From: Spirochaetota bacterium
GTDB lineage: Bacteria > Spirochaetota > Spirochaetia > CADAEX01
Direction of reading: 5' to 3'
NCBI GenBank assembly: GCA_009786125.1
Contig: WQTU01000134.1
Location: 1-56,311, forward strand
Length of the DNA: 56,311 nucleotides
Positions 51,581-56,311 of the stretch are shown here, piece by piece. Each line of letters starts with the position of its first letter. The first letter of the stretch is position 1. Below the pieces are notes generated by a model that searched no databases, was not told the DNA's origin, and was given only the letters and a program-made list of their open reading frames with translations. The position numbers and the translations under genes were made by a program.

Positions 51581-51985
51581 TTACATACCTTGTTGTGATC
51601 TATATAACTGAAGATACATCATTCTTGCAATACCCAAATTAGCTGTTCGCGCCATTTTTTGCGCATAACTGTCAAAAAGCATATCTTCGAAAAAATCCCT
51701 GCTTGTAGTATTTGTAGGAGAATCAGAAAGAGAAGTTCTTTCAACAGTATTTCTCATGGAATTGAGCATCTTCTTTATGAACAATGCTTCAAACTGAAGG
51801 CAGGCATCATATAACTCTTTATTGTTCGGCCTAAAGTTGTTCCCTGTGCGAATTGCTGCGGAAACATGGTTACCGCCTTGCCCCGGAGTTTGCACCCTGG
51901 ATAACGCCGATGTTCTTAGCTGCTCAAGCCTGCTATTGTCTAAATGCATCATGCTGTTGTTGATACTGTTTAAGTTAATATCCAT
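51581..51985 (-). CDS. flgJ: Flagellar rod-binding protein (FlgJ N-terminal type)
   Basis: 134 aa, only the rod-capping part of FlgJ without the muramidase domain, as usual in spirochaetes. The signature is DACLQFEALFIKKMLNSMRNTV (about 58-79), then FFEDMLFDSYAQKMARTANLGIARMM. It helps assemble the rod across the periplasm. It follows flgG after 140 nt containing two hairpins. Confidence 0.9.
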   Translation of the reverse strand: MDINLNSINNSMMHLDNSRLEQLRTSALSRVQTPGQGGNHVSAAIRTGNNFRPNNKELYDACLQFEALFIKKMLNSMRNTVERTSLSDSPTNTTSRDFFEDMLFDSYAQKMARTANLGIARMMYLQLYRSQQGM

Positions 51986-52011
51986 ATTATATTCCCCTTA
52001 GTTGCCCGGCT

Positions 52012-52117
52012 GGCAAAGTCGGTTACACTTTGCCGCCTGGATAGCATTTTTCGCCTAAAGACTGTAAAAATGCAGTTATCAATGTTGTCAGTCTATAATA
52101 TTACATTATAGACTGAC
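52012..52117 (-). other. Two stem-loops between flgG and flgJ
   Basis: GGCAAAGT / ACTTTGCC (52012-52019, 52027-52034), and a 13-bp perfect stem GTCAGTCTATAAT / ATTATAGACTGAC (52087-52099, 52105-52117) with a 5-nt loop, 9 nt beyond the flgG stop. No T run follows on minus. They may set different mRNA levels of rod and cap proteins. Confidence 0.7.
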
Positions 52118-52125
52118 TCAAATTA

Positions 52126-52920
52126 TTATCTCTTTAAGCCCGCTGCAATTCCGAGCATACTGTCGCTTGTCTGTATTGCTCTGGAATTAAATTCATAAGC
52201 TCTCTGAGCAACAATCATGTTTACCATCTCCTGTACAACAGAGACATTTGACATTTCAAGAAACTTGTGAATAAGGCTTCCCATTCCGTCATGCGCAGGT
52301 CTTCCTGCAATCGGATCGCCGGATGCGTTAGTTACTTTGAAAATATTCTCCCCGATTGCATTAAGCCCTGCAGGGTTTATAAACCTGTATATTTCCAGTT
52401 GTCCTATCTGAATAGGATCGTCGCTTCCTGCAATTTTTACAGTAACCCGCCCGTCTTGCGTAATTGTAAGAGTATCTCTTCTAAAACCTTCAGGCATAAT
52501 TATTTCCGGCATAACCCTGTATCCGTTGGAGTTAAGCAGCTGAGCCGATGAGTCAATTTTGAATGAACCATCTCTTGTATAGCCAAAAGTTCCATCTATA
52601 AGCATAACCCTAAAGAATCCCTCTCCCTGAATCGCTACATCAAAAACATTGCCTGTTGCCTGGAGAGAGCCTTGCGTAAACATTCTTTGCGTAGCCGCAG
52701 CTTTTACACCATGCCCAACCTGCACGCCTGTAGGCACTACAGTCCATTCAGTTGCAGGCGTTCCTGCAGTTCTTATTGTCTGGTAAATCAAGTCTTGGAA
52801 TTCCGCTCTTACCTGCTTAAAACCCGTAGTATTAACGTTTGAAAGATTGTGCGAAATTGTATCTATATGAAACTGCTGTCCAATCATTCCCGATGCAGCA
52901 GTCCACAACGACCTCATCAT
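52126..52920 (-). CDS. flgG: Flagellar distal rod protein FlgG
   Basis: 264 aa. The rod/hook N-terminus is MMRSLWTAASGMIGQQFHIDTISHNLSNVNTTGFK. The middle is the FlgG beta domain (GEGFFRVMLIDGTFGYTRDGSF). The C-terminus is the family-wide helix EMSNVSVVQEMVNMIVAQRAYEFNSRAIQTSD. AAGGAG lies before the start. It builds the distal rod through the peptidoglycan for the periplasmic flagella. Confidence 0.96.
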   Translation of the reverse strand: MMRSLWTAASGMIGQQFHIDTISHNLSNVNTTGFKQVRAEFQDLIYQTIRTAGTPATEWTVVPTGVQVGHGVKAAATQRMFTQGSLQATGNVFDVAIQGEGFFRVMLIDGTFGYTRDGSFKIDSSAQLLNSNGYRVMPEIIMPEGFRRDTLTITQDGRVTVKIAGSDDPIQIGQLEIYRFINPAGLNAIGENIFKVTNASGDPIAGRPAHDGMGSLIHKFLEMSNVSVVQEMVNMIVAQRAYEFNSRAIQTSDSMLGIAAGLKR

Positions 52921-53014
52921 ATCATTTTCTCCTTATCCAGCTTTTGCCGGCTCGCGCCGATTCACTTAGGCTTTTGTCGGCAGCTAACTTCAAATTTCAT
53001 GCCCAAAAGAGCCT

Positions 53015-53866
53015 TTATCCTACCCTAACGCCTTCGTTAATCAATTTTGCTGTTATGTTATCGTGATTAGTTATAGCCCTTTGGTTCATTTCATAGGCGC
53101 GGTGAACCTCTATCATCCTAACCATTTCTTTTACAACATTAACATTCGATCCTTCAACAAAACCCTGCAATACCCTTGGAAATCTTTCTGCGGGAACTGT
53201 TACTGGCGGTCCAGAATTCTCTGTGTCTACCCACAAGGAGCCTCCCTGTTTTCTTAAATATCTTGTCAGGTCAAAATCAACGATTCTCAAAGTATCAATC
53301 TGAACCGTATCTTCCCACTCATTTTCCCTCATAGAGATCAATCTTTCCGGATCATCCGGCATCGCCCTGTTTACAAATACACGACCAAGCTGATCTACAA
53401 TAAAATTATTCTCTTTTATATGAATATGACCATTCTCGCCAAGAACAGGAAAACCCTCGTTCGTAAGAAGCAAGCCCTCTCTGCCAAGCGTAAAAGCCCC
53501 GTTTCGCGTAAATCTCTCCCCGCGCGGAGTATCAACCACAAAAAAACCCTTGCCATCCAGCGCAAAATCAAACATACTGTCGGTTACCTTAAGCGGTCCC
53601 TGGGTAAAAGAAGTAAAAACCTCATTTTGTTCAACCCCGAGCCCAAGTTTTCCCACAATCGGAGCAATATCCGCCGACCCCATCGGGAACACATATACCC
53701 CATTGTCATTCATTCGCCTTATAAGAAGTTCCGGAAACGATTTATGAATAGAATTATCTCGCTTAAAACCATTCAAATCCGCATTCGCAAGATTATTGGA
53801 CACCACATCCATTCTGTGCATCTGCGCGACCATACCCGCAGCGCCAGTGAATATTCCTCGTACCAT
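53015..53866 (-). CDS. flgF: Flagellar proximal rod protein FlgF (FlgG-paralogue)
   Basis: 283 aa from ATG 53866 (MVRGIFTGAAGMVAQMHRMD), with GGGAGG 5 nt upstream; the TTG at 53878 was rejected. Rod motifs: VVSNNLANADLNGFKRD, GKGFFVVDTPRGERFTRNGAF and the C-terminal NVNVVKEMVRMIEVHRAYEMNQRAI. It could also be read as an FlhO-type protein. It heads the flgF-flgG-flgJ operon behind a sigma-28-like promoter. Confidence 0.93.
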   Translation of the reverse strand: MVRGIFTGAAGMVAQMHRMDVVSNNLANADLNGFKRDNSIHKSFPELLIRRMNDNGVYVFPMGSADIAPIVGKLGLGVEQNEVFTSFTQGPLKVTDSMFDFALDGKGFFVVDTPRGERFTRNGAFTLGREGLLLTNEGFPVLGENGHIHIKENNFIVDQLGRVFVNRAMPDDPERLISMRENEWEDTVQIDTLRIVDFDLTRYLRKQGGSLWVDTENSGPPVTVPAERFPRVLQGFVEGSNVNVVKEMVRMIEVHRAYEMNQRAITNHDNITAKLINEGVRVG

Positions 53867-53893
53867 TTTTCCTCCCAAATATATACGTTTAAA

Positions 53894-53920
53894 TTATCGG
53901 AGATGCCAAAAAATACTTAA
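53894..53920 (-). promoter_or_regulatory. Sigma-28 (FliA)-like flagellar promoter
   Basis: Minus strand: TTAA (53917-53920), a 15-nt spacer and TCCGATAA (53894-53901). The consensus is TAAA-N15-GCCGATAA, so 3 of 4 and 7 of 8 bases match. The predicted start is about 20 nt before flgF ATG 53866. The class of the downstream genes supports the call. Confidence 0.75.
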
Positions 53921-53966
53921 CCGAAGGTGTAATGTCATAAACCCCCATTGAGGATGTCTTTTTCCA

Positions 53967-53980
53967 GTTTTGATCAAAAC
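53967..53980. promoter_or_regulatory. 14-nt perfect palindrome GTTTTGATCAAAAC
   Basis: Lies upstream of the flgF promoter and past the end of the XRE gene. A dyad of this kind is a plausible regulator site; no T run follows, so it is not a clear terminator. The factor is unknown. The rest of 53921-54021 shows nothing else. Confidence 0.4.
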
Positions 53981-54021
53981 ACTATATTGTATGCCAGTTC
54001 GTCTGCAAAAAAGAGCGCTTG

Positions 54022-54375
54022 CTAATTTTTCTTATTCAAATTCCACAAAGTAAGGATATTTTCAAGGTTGATATCGAAATCTGCCCTCAATTTTTCAATC
54101 ATTTTGGTCAAATCAAGCAATACTGTATTGTAATTTTCATCTTCATTAATGTTTTCTGGCATAAAAAGGCGATAAATATCTGTTTTTAGAGCGGTTGCAA
54201 TACTTAGCAGGGTGTTGTCACTAACCCATGTGCGATTACCCTCAATATCCCTTAGCATATTTACCGAGATACCTGCCATTTCAGAGAGTTTTTCCTGCGA
54301 TAGACCTAATAATTTTCTATGCTTTTTGATATTTAGTGACAGAATTCGCCGTAATTCAATGGGTTTTTTCTTCAT
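54022..54375 (-). CDS. XRE-family helix-turn-helix transcriptional regulator
   Basis: 117 aa from ATG 54375; a TTG at 54387 would add four residues. Neither has a ribosome site, so the start is uncertain. A Cro/cI-type HTH lies at about 10-65: LSLNIKKHRKLLGLSQEKLSEMAGIS then MLRDIEGNRTWVSDNTLLSIATAL. The C-terminal 50 residues are acidic and helical, probably for dimerisation. It is divergent from the zinc-ribbon/JAB/E2-like operon. Between them are overlapping promoters with a perfect inverted repeat, so it most likely represses that operon and itself. Confidence 0.88.
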   Translation of the reverse strand: MKKKPIELRRILSLNIKKHRKLLGLSQEKLSEMAGISVNMLRDIEGNRTWVSDNTLLSIATALKTDIYRLFMPENINEDENYNTVLLDLTKMIEKLRADFDINLENILTLWNLNKKN

Positions 54376-54431
54376 ACAAGGAAACAATATGATATGAGAA
54401 ATAAGAAATCTTTTGAATCTGATATTTTCGG

Positions 54432-54470
54432 TAGTATACTATTGACAACATCAATAGTTTTCAAGATAAT
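54432..54470. promoter_or_regulatory. Divergent overlapping promoters with operator
   Basis: Plus strand: TTGACA (54442-54447), 17-nt spacer, GATAAT (54465-54470). Minus strand: TTGAAA (54459-54464), 17-nt spacer, TAGTAT (54436-54441). Between and across them lie ACTATTGA-N5-TCAATAGT (54438-54458), a perfect 8+5+8 inverted repeat, and the palindrome TAGTATACTA (54432-54441). One bound dimer would cover the plus -35 and the minus spacer/-10. The site is the natural target of the XRE protein. Confidence 0.75.
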
Positions 54471-54559
54471 CTTATAGTCATTTTAAGAGAATGCGTTGTA
54501 ATTGGCTATGTACCGCACTTTGGCTATGACAAAACTTATATGCAAGGAGGACCAAATCA

Positions 54560-54697
54560 GTGAAGTCAAAATTTTGGCGATTTTTGAGATACGCCGCAGT
54601 TGAGGCGAAGGGTGCTAAGTGTCCGAAATGCGGAAGTACAAATACCGACAAGCAAAACGGCATTTGGCATTCTTACGAGTGTGGGAAAGAGTGGTGA
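54560..54697 (+). CDS. 45-aa zinc-ribbon miniprotein
   Basis: GTG start at 54560, with a perfect AGGAGG (54545-54550) 9 nt upstream. The Lys/Arg/aromatic N-terminus MKSKFWRFLRY is followed by CPKCGST (Cys 21, 24), a Trp-His stretch and a YECGKEW end (Cys 41). Three Cys plus a His near 37 could bind one zinc; a fourth Cys is absent. The stop TGA overlaps the GTG start of the JAB gene (GTGA), so the two are translationally coupled. No function can be named. It has no beta-grasp features, so it is not an evident ubiquitin-like modifier. Confidence 0.75.
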   Translation: MKSKFWRFLRYAAVEAKGAKCPKCGSTNTDKQNGIWHSYECGKEW

Positions 54698-56073
54698 AAA
54701 AAGAGGAAGGCAGAAATAATAATGCAACTCAAAATCGTATAAATGAAGTAAATTCCAGTAATACCCCAGATAGAGTAATCATATACAAGGGAGAATTGGA
54801 ATATATTTCGCGTTGTATCTTAGATTATCCAAATCTTGAAACTGGCGGTAATTTATTTGGATTTTATACAACATTTCGAATCCCAGTAATACAATATGTA
54901 TTGGGACCTGGTGAAAACTCAGTTAGGTCTACAACACATTTTATACAAGATAACGTTTTTTTTAATACAAATGCGGATATGCTTATCAATGACCATGCCT
55001 TGCATCATATTGGAACATGGCATTCTCATCACAAATTGGCAATAGATCAACCGAGTGGAGGAGATGTAAATTCAATGTTTGATGGAATGCGAGCAGACGG
55101 ATTAGAAAATTTTTTGCTTGTCATTGGTAATAATTATCAAAGAGAAACGAGTGCGAATGCTTACCGTTTTTGCTTACAGAGCAAAAGATATCAACATTGC
55201 CATTGGGTCATCCTCGATGGTGATAGTCCAATACGAAATCAATTTGATAAAAAACATAGAAGTATTGTACATATTCCACGAACAAATGTTGCTATGATGC
55301 AGCAGGTAAAAAGTGTTCCTTTATGTGGGGAAGCAGAAAAAAAGGTTTCATATTCGAAGGGATACTGGCTTAATGATGATTCCAATAAGATAGAATTAAA
55401 AAATATTGCAGATTACTTAAAAAATAAATACAAAAACGTATCATTTTTTTTGCAAGAAGAAGACCAAACTCTAAAGGCAACTATTTCGGATAATGATAAT
55501 TATTCAATAGTATTTCCTCTGGAATTTCCGAAAGTACCACCAATAATTCACCAAAATAATAAACTAATAAGTAATTCTGGGTGGGATAAAACCGGCTTAA
55601 TTTCACAGATGTTTATAAATTATTTTAATAAAAAGATTGTGCGAAACGAGCGATTTGAAATTGAGCATATTGCTCTGCAAAATATTCTTTCAGAAAAAGA
55701 CTTTAAATTTCTAGACTTCGATACTGACAAACCATACTTTACAGCTAAATTGCAAACTAGCAATGGAAAGGTTTATACAATAAAAATAGACCTTACATAT
55801 TTTCCAGGCAGCGTTCCAGATGTATTTATTGTAAAACCAAAATCACTGCTAACTTTTTCTGGACATTCATTATTAAAAGCAAATCATGATATGCACACTT
55901 TGGATGGTAAAGATGGGTTCGTACGTATATCTTATTGCAGAGCACAAGATTGGCGAGAAAATGTGTCACTGTATAAAATTGTGAATTCTATTCGAGCTTG
56001 GTTGGAAATGTACGAAAAACACTTAAAAACAGGTAAAGCAATTGATTTTTATCAAAGAGCAGGAAGCTCTTAA
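54694..56073 (+). CDS. JAB/JAMM metallopeptidase fused to E2-like (UBC-fold) domains
   Basis: 459 aa from GTG 54694. The frame also opens at ATG 54619, but that overlaps the well-signalled miniprotein. Domain 1 (about 20-170) is a JAB/MPN domain: E49 in LETGGNLFGF, then GTWHSHHKLAIDQPSGGD with H110, H112, S121 and D124. This is the full JAMM zinc site with one extra residue in the HxH-to-Ser spacing (8, usual 7). Domain 2 (about 223-310) has FPLEFPKVPPII, a UBC/RWD-like strand-loop. Domain 3 (about 330-450) reads YTIKIDLTYFPGSVPDVFI ... DMHTLDGKDGFVRISYC ... WLEMYEKHLKTGK, like prokaryotic E2-related proteins, with Cys 415 as possible active site. JAB enzymes remove ubiquitin-like tags; E2 folds carry them. 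The E2 assignments are by pattern and less sure than JAB. Confidence 0.8.
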   Translation: MKKEEGRNNNATQNRINEVNSSNTPDRVIIYKGELEYISRCILDYPNLETGGNLFGFYTTFRIPVIQYVLGPGENSVRSTTHFIQDNVFFNTNADMLINDHALHHIGTWHSHHKLAIDQPSGGDVNSMFDGMRADGLENFLLVIGNNYQRETSANAYRFCLQSKRYQHCHWVILDGDSPIRNQFDKKHRSIVHIPRTNVAMMQQVKSVPLCGEAEKKVSYSKGYWLNDDSNKIELKNIADYLKNKYKNVSFFLQEEDQTLKATISDNDNYSIVFPLEFPKVPPIIHQNNKLISNSGWDKTGLISQMFINYFNKKIVRNERFEIEHIALQNILSEKDFKFLDFDTDKPYFTAKLQTSNGKVYTIKIDLTYFPGSVPDVFIVKPKSLLTFSGHSLLKANHDMHTLDGKDGFVRISYCRAQDWRENVSLYKIVNSIRAWLEMYEKHLKTGKAIDFYQRAGSS

Positions 56074-56095
56074 ATACATAGTTAAGGGAGGTCTT

Positions 56096-56311
56096 ATGAC
56101 GCAAGAACGATTAAATGATGAATATCATGCTTTAATAAAACTGCTAGGGTTAAGTGACAGAGAATTTAAATTTAAGGATTTCAACACCGATAGTCCTTAT
56201 TTGCTTGTTACCCAAATGACCAATTCTGGAATAGTGTACACAATAAAAATTGAATTATCTGGTTTTCCTAATAATGTCCCTGACGTATATATTACCAATC
56301 CTAAGCCGTTG
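56096..56311 (+). CDS. E2-like (UBC-fold) protein, N-terminal part, cut by window end
   Basis: ATG 56096 with AAGGGAGG upstream; 72 codons are open to the window edge. The product (MTQERLNDEYHALIKLLGLS...) repeats domain 3 of the preceding protein almost motif for motif: DREFKFKDFNTDSPY versus EKDFKFLDFDTDKPY, VYTIKIELSGFPNNVPDVYI versus VYTIKIDLTYFPGSVPDVFI. It is thus a paralogue of that domain in its own gene. Any active-site Cys would lie beyond the window. It is the third gene of the operon, 22 nt after the JAB gene. Confidence 0.75.
   Translation, partial: MTQERLNDEYHALIKLLGLSDREFKFKDFNTDSPYLLVTQMTNSGIVYTIKIELSGFPNNVPDVYITNPKPL

Noticed and set aside
53879-54021. Attachment site or tRNA-associated integration end for the JAB-E2 module
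   Set aside because: No tRNA, integrase or direct repeat pair was found at this edge; the other edge lies outside the window.
54619-54693. Longer start of the JAB gene at ATG 54619
   Set aside because: It overlaps the zinc-ribbon ORF that has the AGGAGG site, and the extra residues are Arg/Lys-rich out-of-frame translation of that ORF; the GTGA overlap at 54694 fits better.

Overview
The window is a contiguous piece of a spirochaete chromosome, almost certainly from a Treponema. The diagnostic gene is cfpA (5913-7934, minus), the cytoplasmic filament protein known only from treponemes. It is supported by periplasmic-flagellum rod genes (flgF, flgG, flgJ), many lipoproteins with relaxed spirochaete lipoboxes, a treponemal leucine-rich-repeat lipoprotein and a 7TM-HD c-di-AMP hydrolase. 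The DNA is AT-rich. De novo purine genes and a biotin ECF transporter argue for a free-living or gut/oral treponeme, not the reduced T. pallidum lineage. Layout: (1) 186-7934: mutL on plus, facing a minus-strand cfpA / unknown / PPDK-like operon. (2) 8140-11189: a secreted von Willebrand A protein and a lipoprotein, in the position where T. pallidum (as recalled) has Tp0750 and pallilysin. (3) 11257-17843: a minus operon of split purH, a membrane-anchored ORF that seems joined to an LCP (LytR-CpsA-Psr) domain through a -1 frameshift on an A10 run, miaB, a small membrane protein and a TPR-SPOR protein. (4) 17988-19720: a small outer-membrane-like barrel and a lipoprotein. (5) 19724-29009: a tightly packed minus operon, gap-pgk-tpiA-secG-parvulin-nusB-TPR-map-htrA-phosphoribosyltransferase, with a very good promoter before gap. 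(6) 29107-35508: phoH-pgpH-ybeY-tlyC-TPR. (7) 35687-46112: mixed genes (tRNA-Pro, hydrolase, ssb, lipoprotein, M16C protease, MBL-fold enzyme, VOC protein, LRR lipoprotein, murB), with dispersed palindromic repeats and two decayed genes (transposase-like, staphylococcal-nuclease-like). (8) 46113-53866: a minus operon running flgF-flgG-flgJ-deacetylase-tsaD-unknown-flavodoxin-bioY-ecfA-ecfT, starting at a sigma-28-like promoter. (9) 54022-56311: a separate module with an XRE regulator divergent from a zinc-ribbon miniprotein, a JAB/JAMM-peptidase fused to E2-like (UBC) domains, and a second E2-like gene cut by the window edge. Region 9 is the best candidate for an exciting system: it looks like the start of a bacterial ubiquitin-like conjugation/deconjugation operon with its own repressor-operator switch. 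Other notable points are the apparent LCP frameshift, a PPDK homologue whose ATP-grasp residues are mostly substituted while its phospho-histidine and PEP halves are intact, and a two-hairpin repeat that has inserted in frame into a metallo-beta-lactamase-fold gene. All calls are from reading sequence; no database search was run.
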